A stretch of DNA of 64,000 bases from Owenia fusiformis (taxonomy: Eukaryota; Annelida; Polychaeta; Sabellida; Oweniidae), in contig CAIIXF020000002.1 in NCBI GenBank assembly GCA_903813345.2, forward strand, positions 12,606,150-12,670,149, written 5' to 3'. Shown piece after piece: positions 35,892-49,300 of this stretch (the stretch's first letter is position 1; every line of letters begins with the position of its first letter). The notes below the pieces were generated by a model, which saw only the letters and a list, made by a program, of their open reading frames with translations, did not search any database and was not told the origin of the DNA. The position numbers were made by a program, and so were the translations under genes.

Positions 35892-37118
35892 CTATCTTAA
35901 AATGAACTGTGATATTATTCAATTTTACATATAAATCCTCTCTAAAATCAATTGTATTTTGTCAATATTTGTTACATGTGTCATCACTATCTGTAGAAAG
36001 ACAATTGACTTCTGTATTTCATACAATACTTGTATATGTGCTTCTTTGAGAGTTGTTATCAGTGATATTTATGTATTTTATGTATGTTATGTTTGTGTGG
36101 TTTGTAGTAAAACTACCATAAGTTTCATCTATTCACTAGAATGCATTGTTTGAAAAAGCGTTGAATAGTTGTAGATCAAAAGTTTAAATGACTTGCATAG
36201 AGTCTCTTAAAGTACTGTTTTGTGGTATTTGTTTTTAAGAGAGGTGCGCATGATCATTAAGTTATCAATACCTTCATCTCTATGATAATTTCTATACTTT
36301 TCAATTTATTGTTATTCGACTAAAAATGAAAAGACCCGGGCAAATAAAAAAATGCAAGAATGACGCTCATTCACTTTGTGGAAAACTTATGACATCACGT
36401 ACTATCAAATGACATCACCGTACTATCAAATGACCATTAAGATAGTTAAAAACTAGTAAACAGCAGATATAAGTATGATGTTCATGGTTGTCATTCTTTC
36501 ACATTTCTTATTTGCCCTGTGTCCCCTGCTATGTCCTTGGGTGTTGCATGCTCTGTGATAATAGAATTTATTGAAGAGCATTTTTGAAGAGATATTAGAG
36601 ACCATTATCAATCCTCGTATGCATATATATTAATATTAAATGTTTTAATGTAAATTATAGTGATTATCTAGACATGTTTATGAGAGTACAGTATTACTAT
36701 TCTATACTGATTGTAAAAATTGGGAATAAAGACACTTAGATCTTGGAAGAGGAATATTTTACCCTGAGAAATTCTCATTCCATGATCTAATGGTCCTTTC
36801 ATCTTAGTGTCTTAGATGTTATGTATTCTTTTACATATTTATGAATATATTTTAGGAACCTAATAAAGATGCATTTTGTTTATTATCTGCTTACAAGAAA
36901 ACTTGATGAATAAGTTCTTTGCTCAATTCTACCAAGGTGGCAGTCATTTCAAAATGTACAACTTAAAATATTCCATCATGCGATTGTATTTTAGACATTT
37001 CATGCAAACCACTGCCAATTTTGCAAATTTGAGGATGGGAAAGGACATTCTGAGAATTACTTGGGTGTAACTATAACTTTATGTGACAATTAAGTCACTA
37101 TATCCAATAGTACTAGTG

Positions 37119-37430
37119 CTACATTTGCACAGTTGTTGTCTCTATTGTGCTATTACACATAGGCATTGTTGTATTAGGTAAGATTGTTGTACCATCCCAA
37201 GATACACATGCCACAGTTGACTCTTCTGGATATTTTACCATCAGTCTGGTAAATATACCGATCCCAACTATAAACACACATATAAGCACTATTATCCCTC
37301 TTCGACACAACAATTCAGCGTTCGTGAGTTCACCAGTGTGTTCAACTTTTTCTAAATCAATTGGTGCATCCTCTACATTGTATGAAGTTGAGAATTGTCT
37401 GTTGAGTCGGTTGGACCTGATGGAGTTGTC
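37119..37430 (-). pseudogene. SLC47A: Orphan terminal exon of a MATE (SLC47-type) transporter, truncated by satellite
   Basis: Read on the minus strand, this encodes the C-terminal part of a MATE transporter: APIDLEKVEHTGELTNAELL, CRRG, a hydrophobic segment of ~20 residues (VLICVFIVGIGIF), then VKYPEE and a Thr/Asn-rich tail to the stop at 37119. It closely resembles the last exon of the MATE gene at 61314-61726. Homology ends abruptly at 37428-37430, inside coding sequence, where satellite begins. The remaining ~44 bases of the exon and its 3' splice site are missing, as is an in-frame 12-codon stretch. No upstream MATE exon lies between here and the next copy. The frame itself is intact and stays open into the satellite to an ATG at 37464-37466. 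It is most likely a broken tandem duplicate; an internal AG (minus strand, ~37416) could be a cryptic acceptor. Confidence 0.82.
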
Positions 37431-38509
37431 GGAAAATTGACATTTCGTCAAGAGCGCAAATTGCATAAGCGATTTAAGACGAATTGGATATTATATATAT
37501 CCCCCTAACAGAGAAGTCAATCGATACAGCCCTCCTTTGGCAAACGTAAAAATATATACATAAACGTCTCACAATATATCAAACTAGTCGCTGCTACCAG
37601 TGCGATGTACAGCTGGTCCGAAAATTGACATTCCGTACATAGCCCAAAATAAATCAGACTTGTATGACAAATTAGATACTCAATATCTCACGAATAGAAA
37701 GACCAATCAACAAGTCCTCGATCGGTAGGGCAAATGTAAAAATGTATCCTGAAACATCTCACTAAATAACAAATATCATGCTGCCACCAGATTTACGTAC
37801 AACTGGTCCGAAAATTGACATTTCCTCCAGAGCACAAACTGCATCATAGATTTAAGACGAATTGGATATAAAATATATCATGAACGGGAACATCATTCAT
37901 TAAATCAATTTAAGAGCATACTCCAAAATATATACTTAAACGTCTCACAAAATTGCAAAGGACTGGCATGTACCAGTGTGACGTACGACTGGTCGGAAAT
38001 TGACATTTCGTCAAGAGCGCAAATTGCATAAGCGATTTAAGACGAATTGGATATTATATATCCCCCTAACAGAGAAGTCAATCGATACATCCCTCCTTTG
38101 GCAAACGTAAAAATATATACATAAACGTCTCACAATATATCAAACTAGTCGCTGCTTCTAGTGCGATGTACAGCTGGTCCGAAAATTGACATTCCGTACA
38201 TAGCCCAAAGTAAATCAGACTTGTATGACAAATTAGATACTCAATATCTCATGAATAGAATGACCAATCAACAAGTCCTCGGTAGGGCAAATGTAAAAAT
38301 GTGTCCTGAAACATCTCATAAAATAACAAATATCATGCTGCCACCAGCGTTACGTACGATTGGTCCGAAAATTGACATTTCATCCAGAGCACAAACTGCA
38401 TCATAGATTTAAGACGAATTAGATATAAAATATATCACGAACAGGAACATCATTCATTAAATGCATTCAAGAGCATACTCCAAAATATATACTTAAACGT
38501 CTCACAAAA

Positions 38510-41500
38510 TTGCAAAGCACTGGCATGTACCAGTGTGACGTACGACTAGTCGGAAAATTGACATTTCATCAAGAGCGCAAATTGCATAAGCGATTTAAGA
38601 CGAATTGGATATTATATATCCCCCTAGCAGAGAAGTCAATCGATACATACCTCCTTTGGCAAACGTAAAAATATAAACATAAACGTCTCACAATATATCA
38701 AACTAGTCGCTGCTACCAGTGCGATGTACAGCTGGTCCGAAAATTGACATTCCGTACATAGCCCAAAGTAAATCAGACTTGTATGACAAATTAGATACTC
38801 AATATCTCACGAATAGAATGACCAATCAACAAGTCCTCGGTAGGGCAAGTGTAAACATGTATCCTTAAACATCTCACTAAATAACAAATATCATGCTGCC
38901 ACCAGCGTAACGTACACCTTGTTCGAAAATTGACATTTCCTCCAGAGCACAAACTGCATCATAGATTTAAGACGAATTAGATATAAATTATATCACGAAC
39001 GGGAACATCATTCATTAAATCCATTTAAGAGCATACTCCAAAATATATACTTAAACGTCTCACAAAATTGCAAAGGACTGGCATGCACCAGTGTGACATA
39101 CGACTGGTCGGAAAATTGACATTTCGTCAAGAGCGCAACTTGCATAAGCGATTTAAGACGAATTGGATATTAAATATCCCCCTAACAGAGAAGTCAATCG
39201 ATACATACCTCCTTTGGCAAACGTAAAAATATATACATAAACGTCTCACAATATATCAAACTAGTCGCTGCTACCAGTGCGATGTACAGCTGGTCAGAAA
39301 ATTGACATTCCGTACATAGCCCAAAGTAAATCAGACTTGTATGAAAAATTAGATACTCAATATCTCACGAAAAGAATGACCAATCAACAAGTCCTCGGTA
39401 GGGCAAATGTAAAAATGTATCCTGGAACATCTCACTAAAAAACAAATATCATGCTGCCACCAGCAATACGTACGACTGGTCCGAAAATTGACATTTCCTC
39501 CAGAGCACAAACTGCATCATAGATTTAAGAGGAATTAGATATAAAATATATCACGAACTGGAACATCATTCATTAAATCCATTCAAGAGCATACTTCAAA
39601 ATATATACTGAAACGTCTCACAAAATTGCAAAGGACTGGCATGTACCAGTGTGACATACGACTGGTCGGAAAATTGACATTTCGTCAAGAGCGCAAATTG
39701 CATAAGCGATTTAAGACGAATTGGATATTATATATCCCCCTAACAGAGAAGTCAATCGATACATCCCTCCTTTGGCAAACGTAAAAATATATACATAAAC
39801 GTCTCACAATATATCAAACTAGTCGCTGCTTCTAGTGCGATGTACAGCTGGTCCGAAAATTGACATTCCCTACATAGCCCAAAGTAAATAAGACTTGTAT
39901 GACAAATTAGATACTCAATATCTCACGAATAGAATGACCAATCAACAAGTCCTCGGTAGGGCAAATGTAAAAACGTATCCTGAAACATCTCACCAAATAA
40001 CAAATATCATGCTGCCACCAGCGTTACGTACGACTGGTCCGAAAATTGACATTTCCTCCAGAGCACAAACTGCATCATAGATTTAAGACGAATTAGATCT
40101 GAAATATATCACGAACGGGAACATCATTCATTAAATCCATTCAAGAGCATACTTCAAAATATATACTGAAACGTCTCACAAAATTGCAAAGGACTGGCAT
40201 GTACCAGTGTGACGTACGACTGGTCGGAAAATTGACATTTCGTCAAGAGCGCAAATTGCATAAGCGATTTAAGACGAATTTGATATTATATATCCCCCTA
40301 ACAGAGAAGTCAATCGATACATCCCTCCTTTGGCAAACGTAAAAATATATACATAAACGTCTCACAATATATCAAACTAGTCGCTGCTACCAGTGCGATG
40401 TACAGCTGGTCCGAAAATTGACATTCCGTACATAGCCCAAAGTAAATCAGACTTGTATGAAAAATTAGATACTCAATATCTCACGAAAAGAATGACCAAT
40501 CAACAAGTCCTCGGTAGGGCAAATGTAAAAATGTATCCTGGAACATCTCACTAAAAAACAAATATCATGCTGCCACCAGCAATACGTACGACTGGTCCGA
40601 AAATTTCCTCCAGAGCACAAACTGCATCATAGATTTAAGACGAATTAGATCTGAAATATATCACGAACGGGAACATCATTCATTAAATCCATTCAAGAGC
40701 ATACTTCAAAATATATACTGAAACGTCTCACAAAATTGCAAAGGACTGGCATGTACCAGTGTGACGTACGACTGGTCGGAAAATTGACATTTCGTCAAGA
40801 GCGCAAATTGCATAAGCGATTTAAGACGAATTTGATATTATATATCCCCCTAACAGAGAAGTCAATCGATACATCCCTCCTTTGGCAAACGTAAAAATAT
40901 ATACATAAACGTCTCACAATATATCAAACTAGTCGCTGCTACCAGTGCGATGTACAGCTGGTCCGAAAATTGACATTCCGTACATAGCCCAAAGTAAATC
41001 AGACTTGTATGAAAAATTAGATACTCAATATCTCACGAAAAGAATGACCAATCAACAAGTCCTCGGTAGGGCAAATGTAAAAATGTATCCTGGAACATCT
41101 CACTAAAAAACAAATATCATGCTGCCACCAGCAATACGTACGACTGGTCCGAAAATTGACATTTCCTCAAGAGCACAAACTGCATCATAGATTTAAGAGG
41201 AATTAGATATAAAATATATCACGAACTGGAACATCATTCATTAAATCCATTCAAGAGCATACTCAAAAATATATACTTAAACGTCTCACAAAATTGCAAT
41301 GGACTGGCATGTACCAGTGCGACGTACGACTGGTCGGAAAATTGACATTTCGTCAAGAGCGCAAATTGCATAAGCGATTTAAGACGAATTGGATATTATA
41401 TATCCCCCTAACAGAGAAGTCAATCGATATATCCCTTCTTTGGCAAACGTAAAAATATATACATAAACGTCTCACAAAATATCAAACTAGTCGCTGCTAC

Positions 41501-44500
41501 CAGTGCGATGCACAGCTGGTCCGAAAATTGACATTCCGTACATAGCCCAAAGTAAATCAGACTTGTATGACAAATTAGATACTCAATATCTCACGAATAG
41601 AATGACCAATCAACAAGTCCTCGGTAGGGCATATGTAAAAATGTATCCTGAAACATCTCACTAAAAAACAAATATCATGCTGCCACCAGCGATACGTACG
41701 ACTGGTCCGAAAATTGACATTTCCTCCAGAGCACAAACTGCATCATAGATTTAAGACAAATTAGATATAAAATGTATCATGAACGGGAACATCATTCATT
41801 AAATCCATTCAAGAGCACACTCCAAAATATATACTTAAACGTCTCACAAAATTGCAAAGGACTGGCATGTACCAGTGTGACATACGACTGGTCGGAAAAT
41901 TGACATTTCGTCAAGAGCGCAAATTGCATAAGCGATTTAAGACGAATTGGATATTATATATCCCCCTAACAGAGAAGTCAATCGATACATCCCTCCTTTG
42001 GCAAACGTAAAAATATATACATAAACGTCTCACAATATATCAAACTAGTCGCTGCTTCTAGTGCGATGTACAGCTGGTCCGAAAATTGACATTCCCTACA
42101 TAGCCCAAAGTAAATAAGACTTGTATGACAAATTAGATACTCAATATCTCACGAATAGAATGACCAATCAACAAGTCCTCGGTAGGGCAAATGTAAAAAC
42201 GTATCCTGAAACATCTCACCAAATAACAAATATCATGCTGCCACCAGCGTTACGTACGACTGGTCCGAAAATTGACATTTCCTCCAGAGCACAAACTGCA
42301 TCATAGATTTAAGACGAATTAGATCTAAAATATATCACGAACGGGAACATCAATCATTAGATCCATTCAAGAGCATACTTCAAAATATATACTTAAACGT
42401 CTCACAAAATTGCAAAGGACTGGCATGTACCAGTGTGACGTACGACTGGTTGGAAAATTGACATTTCGTCAAGAGCGCAAATTGCATAAGCGATTTAAGA
42501 CGAATTGGATATTATATATCCCCCTAACAGAGAAGTCAATCGATACATCCCTCCTTTGGCAAACGTAAAAATATATACATAAACGTCTCACAATATATCA
42601 AACTAGTCGCTGCTACCAGTGCGATGTACAGCTGGTCCGAAAATTGACATTCCGTACATAGCCCAAAGTAAATCAGAGTTGTATGACAAATTAGATACTC
42701 AATATCTCACGAATAGAATAACCAATCAGCAAGTCCTCGGTAGGGCAAATGTAAAAATGTATCCTAAAACATCTCACTAAATAACAAATAGCATGCTGCT
42801 ACCAGCGTTACGTACGACTGGTCCGAAAAATGACATTTCCTCCTGAGCACAAACTGCATCATAGATTTAAGACGAATTAGATCTAAAATATATCACGAAC
42901 GGGAACATCATTCATTGAATCCATACAAGAGCATACTCCAAAATATATACTTAAACGTCTCACAAAATTGCAAAGGACTGGCATGTACCGGTGTGATGTA
43001 CGACTGGTCGGAATATTGACATTTCGTCAAGAGTGCAAATTGCATAAGCGATTTAAGACGAATGGGATATTATATATCCCCCTAACAGAGAAGTCAATCG
43101 ATACATCCCTCCTTTGGCAAACGTAAAAATATATACATAAACGTCTCACAATATATCAAACTAGTCACTCCTACCAGTGCGATGTACAGCTGGTCCGAAA
43201 ATTGACATTCCGTACATAGCCCAAAGTAAATCAGACTTGTATGACAAATTAGATACTCAATATCTTACGAATAGAATGACCAATCAACAAGTCCTCGGTA
43301 GGGCAAATGTAAAAATGTATCCTAAAACATCTCACTAAATAACAAATATCATGCTGCCACCAGCGTTACGTACGACTGGTCCGAAAATTGACATTTCCTC
43401 CAGAGCACAAACTGCATCATAGATTTAAGACGAATTAGATATAAAATATATCACGAACAGGAAAATCATTCATTAAATGCATTCAAGAGCATACTCCAAA
43501 ATATATACTTAAACGTCTCACAAAATTGCAAAGCACTGGCATGTACCAGTGTGACGTACGACTGGTCGGAAAATTGACATTTCATCAAGAGCGCAAATTG
43601 CATAAGCGATTTAAGACGAATTGGATATTATATATCCCCCTAACAGAGAAGTCAATCGATACATACCTCCTTTGGCAAACGTAAAAATATAAACATAAAC
43701 GTCTCAAAATATATCAAACTAGTCGCTGCTACCAGTGCGATGTACAGCTGGTCCGAAAATTGACATTCCGTACATAGCCCAAAGTAAATCAGACTTGTAT
43801 GACAAATTAGATACTCAATATCTCACGAATAGAATGACCAATCAACAAGTCCTCGGTAGGGCAAGTGTAAACATGTATCCTTAAACATCTCACTAAATAA
43901 CAAATATCATGCTGCCACCAGCGTAACGTACACCTTGTTCGAAAATTGACATTTCCTCCAGAGCACAAAGTGCATCATAGATTTAAGACGAATTAGATAT
44001 AAAATATATCACGAACGGGAACATCATTCATTAAATCCATTTAAGAGCATACTCCAAAATATATACTTAAACGTCTCACAAAATTGCAAAGGACTGGCAT
44101 GTACCGGTGTGATGTACGACTGGTCGGAATATTGACATTTCGTCAAGAGTGCAAATTGCATAAGCGATTTAAGACGAATGGGATATTATATATCCCCCTA
44201 ACAGAGAAGGCAATCGATACATCCCTCCTTTGGCAAACGTAAAAATATATACATAAACGTCTCACAATATATCAAACTAGTCACTCCTACCAGTGCGATG
44301 AAACAGCTGGTCCGAAAATTAACATTCCGTACATAGCCCAAAGTAAATCAGACTTGCATGACAAATTAGATACTCAATATCTTACGAATAGAATGACCAA
44401 TCAACAAGTCCTCGGTAGGGCAAATGTAAAAATGTATCCTAAAACATCTCACTAAATAACAAATATCATGCTGCCACCAGCGTTACGTACGACTGGTCCG

Positions 44501-46325
44501 AAAATTGACATTTCCTCCAGAGCACAAACTGCATCATAGATTTAAGACGAATTAGATATAAAATATATCACGAACAGGAACATCATTCATTAAATGCATT
44601 CAAGAGCATACTCCAAAATATATACTTAAACGTCTCACAAAATTGCAAAGCACTGGCATGTACCAGTGTGACGTACGACTGGTCGGAAAATTGACATTTC
44701 ATCAAGAGCGCAAATTGCATAAGCGATTTAAGACGAATTGGATATTATGTATCCCCCTAACAGAGAAGTCAATCGATACATACCTCCTTTGGCAAACGTA
44801 AAAATATAAACATAAACGTCTCACAATATATCAAACTAGTCGCTGCTACCAGTGCGATGAACAGCTGGTCCGAAAATTGACATTCCGTACATAGCCCAAA
44901 GTAAATCAGACTTGTATGACAAATTAGATACTCAATATCTCACGAATAGAATGACCAATCAACAAGTCCTCGGTAGGGCAAGTGTAAACATGTATCCTTA
45001 AACATCTCACTAAATAACAAATATCATGCTGCCACCAGCGTAACGTACACCTTGTTCGAAAATTGACATTTCCTCCAGAGCACAAAGTGCATCATAGATT
45101 TAAGACGAATTAGATATAAAATATATCACGAACGGGAACATCATTCATTAAATCCATTTAAGAGCATACTCCAAAATATATACTTAAACGTCTCACAAAA
45201 TTGCAAAGGACTGGCATGTACCAGTGTGACATACGACTGGTCGGAAAATTGACATTTCGTCAAGAGCGCAACTTGCATAAGCGATTTAAGACGAATTGGA
45301 TATTAAATATCCCCCTAACAGAGAAGTCAATCGATACATCCCTCCTTTGGCAAACGTAAAAATATATACATAAACGTCTCACAATATATCAAACTAGTCG
45401 CTGCTACCAGTGCGATGTACAGCTGGTCAGAAAATTGACATTCCGTACATAGCCCAAAGTAAATCAGACTTGTATGACAATTTAGATACCCAATATCTCA
45501 CGAATAGAATGACCAATCAACAAGTCCTCGGTAGGGCAAATGTAAAAATGTATCCTGAAACATCTCACTAAATAACAAATATCATGCTGCCACCAGCGTA
45601 ACGTACGACTGGTTCGAAAATTGACATTTCCTCCAGAGCACAAACTGCATCATAGATTTAAGAGGAATTAGATATAAAATATATCACGAACGGGAACATC
45701 ATTCATTAAATCCATTCAAGAGCATACTTCAAAATATATACTGAAACGTCTCACAAAATTGCAAAGGACTGGCATGTACCAGTGTGACGTACGACTGGTC
45801 GGAAAATTGACATTTCGTCAAGAGCTCAAATTGCATAAGCGATTTAAGACGAATTGGATATTATATATTCCCCTAACAGAGAAGTCAATCGATACATCCC
45901 TCCTTTGGCAAAAGTAAAAATATATACATAATTGTCTCACAATATATCAAACTAGTCGGTGCTACCAGTGCGATGTACAGCTGGTCCGAAAATTGACATT
46001 CCGTACATAGCCCAAAGTAAATCAGACTTGTATGACAAATTAGATACTCAATATCTCACGAATAGAATGACCAATCAGCAAGTCCTCGGTAGGGCAAATG
46101 TAAAAATGTATCCTGAAACATCTCACTAAATAACAAATAGTATGCTGCTACCAGCGTTACGTACGACTGGTCCGAAAATTGACATTTCCTCCAGAGCACA
46201 AACTGCATCATAGATTTAAGACGAATTAGATCTAAAATATATCACGAACGGGAACATCATTCATTGAATCCATACAAGAGCATACTCCAAAATATATACT
46301 TAAACGTCTCACAAAATTGCAAAGC
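38510..46325. repeat. Satellite super-block, copy 1 (~7.8 kb, 14 units)
   Basis: Private variants recur at fixed offsets in the next block: gcatgcacca at 39081 and 46888, and the short-deletion monomer at ~40594 and 48401 (offset 7807). After ~41.2 kb the offset becomes 7249 (tcactcctac at 44281 and 51530). Confidence 0.85.
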
Positions 46326-49300
46326 ACTGGCATGTAATAGTGTGACGTACGACTGGTCGGAAAATTGACATTTCATCAAGAGCGCAAATTGCATAAGCGA
46401 TTTAAGACGAATTGGATATTATATATCCCCCTAGCAGAGAAGTCAATCGATACATACCTCCTTTGGCAAACGTAAAAATATAAACATAAACGTCTCACAA
46501 TATATCAAACTAGTCGCTGCTACCAGTGCGATGTACAGCTGGTCCGAAAATTGACATTCCGTACATAGCCCAAAGTAAATCAGACTTGTATGACAAATTA
46601 GATACTCAATATCTCACGAATAGAATGACCAATCAACAAGTCCTCGGTAGGGCAAGTGTAAACATGTATCCTTAAACATCTCACTAAATAACAAATATCA
46701 TGCTGCCACCAGCGTAACGTACACCTTGTTCGAAAATTGACATTTCCTCCAGAGCACAAACTGCATCATAGATTTAAGACGAATTAGATATAAATTATAT
46801 CACGAACGGGAACATCATTCATTAAATCCATTTAAGAGCATACTCCAAAATATATACTTAAACGTCTCACAAAATTGCAAAGGACTGGCATGCACCAGTG
46901 TGACATACGACTGGTCGGAAAATTGACATTTCGTCAAGAGCGCAACTTGCATAAGCGATTTAAGACGAATTGGATATTAAATATCCCCCTAACAGAGAAG
47001 TCAATCGATACATACCTCCTTTGGCAAACGTAAAAATATATACATAAACGTCTCACAATATATCAAACTAGTCGCTGCTACCAGTGCGATGTACAGCTGG
47101 TCAGAAAATTGACATTCCGTACATAGCCCAAAGTAAATCAGACTTGTATGAAAAATTAGATACTCAATATCTCACGAAAAGAATGACCAATCAACAAGTC
47201 CTCGGTAGGGCAAATGTAAAAATGTATCCTGGAACATCTCACTAAAAAACAAATATCATGCTGCCACCAGCAATACGTACGACTGGTCCGAAAATTGACA
47301 TTTCCTCCAGAGCACAAACTGCATCATAGATTTAAGAGGAATTAGATATAAAATATATCACGAACTGGAACATCATTCATTAAATCCATTCAAGAGCATA
47401 CTTCAAAATATATACTGAAACGTCTCACAAAATTGCAAAGGACTGGCATGTACCAGTGTGACATACGACTGGTCGGAAAATTGACATTTCGTCAAGAGCG
47501 CAAATTGCATAAGCGATTTAAGACGAATTGGATATTATATATCCCCCTAACAGAGAAGTCAATCGATACATCCCTCCTTTGGCAAACGTAAAAATATATA
47601 CATAAACGTCTCACAATATATCAAACTAGTCGCTGCTTCTAGTGCGATGTACAGCTGGTCCGAAAATTGACATTCCCTACATAGCCCAAAGTAAATAAGA
47701 CTTGTATGACAAATTAGATACTCAATATCTCACGAATAGAATGACCAATCAACAAGTCCTCGGTAGGGCAAATGTAAAAACGTATCCTGAAACATCTCAC
47801 CAAATAACAAATATCATGCTGCCACCAGCGTTACGTACGACTGGTCCGAAAATTGACATTTCCTCCAGAGCACAAACTGCATCATAGATTTAAGACGAAT
47901 TAGATCTGAAATATATCACGAACGGGAACATCATTCATTAAATCCATTCAAGAGCATACTTCAAAATATATACTGAAACGTCTCACAAAATTGCAAAGGA
48001 CTGGCATGTACCAGTGTGACGTACGACTGGTCGGAAAATTGACATTTCGTCAAGAGCGCAAATTGCATAAGCGATTTAAGACGAATTTGATATTATATAT
48101 CCCCCTAACAGAGAAGTCAATCGATACATCCCTCCTTTGGCAAACGTAAAAATATATACATAAACGTCTCACAATATATCAAACTAGTCGCTGCTACCAG
48201 TGCGATGTACAGCTGGTCCGAAAATTGACATTCCGTACATAGCCCAAAGTAAATCAGACTTGTATGAAAAATTAGATACTCAATATCTCACGAAAAGAAT
48301 GACCAATCAACAAGTCCTCGGTAGGGCAAATGTAAAAATGTATCCTGGAACATCTCACTAAAAAACAAATATCATGCTGCCACCAGCAATACGTACGACT
48401 GGTCCGAACATTTCCTCCAGAGCACAAACTGCATCATAGATTTAAGAGGAATTAGATATAAAATATATCACGAACTGGAACATCATTCATTAAATCCATT
48501 CAAGAGCATACTCAAAAATATATACTTAAACGTCTCACAAAATTGCAATGGACTGGCATGTACCAGTGCGACGTACGACTGGTCGGAAAATTGACATTTC
48601 GTCAAGAGCGCAAATTGCATAAGCGATTTAAGACGAATTGGATATTATATATCCCCCTAACAGAGAAGTCAATCGATATATCCCTTCTTTGGCAAACGTA
48701 AAAATATATACATAAACGTCTCACAAAATATCAAACTAGTCGCTGCTACCAGTGCGATGCACAGCTGGTCCGAAAATTGACATTCCGTACATAGCCCAAA
48801 GTAAATCAGACTTGTATGACAAATTAGATACTCAATATCTCACGAATAGAATGACCAATCAACAAGTCCTCGGTAGGGCATATGTAAAAATGTATCCTGA
48901 AACATCTCACTAAAAAACAAATATCATGCTGCCACCAGCGATACGTACGACTGGTCCGAAAATTGACATTTCCTCCAGAGCACAAACTGCATCATAGATT
49001 TAAGACAAATTAGATATAAAATGTATCATGAACGGGAACATCATTCATTAAATCCATTCAAGAGCACACTCCAAAATATATACTTAAACGTCTCACAAAA
49101 TTGCAAAGGACTGGCATGTACCAGTGTGACATACGACTGGTCGGAAAATTGACATTTCGTCAAGAGCGCAAATTGCATAAGCGATTTAAGACGAATTGGA
49201 TATTATATATCCCCCTAACAGAGAAGTCAATCGATACATCCCTCCTTTGGCAAACGTAAAAATATATACATAAACGTCTCACAATATATCAAACTAGTCG

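Larger units (their letters stand above)
33884..37118. other. 3' UTR and intergenic region
   Basis: AT-rich sequence with the 3' UTR of the raftlin-like gene at its start. No convincing gene. On the minus strand AATAAA (36879-36884) lies ~235 bases beyond the stop of the orphan MATE exon and could be its poly(A) signal. Confidence 0.45.
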
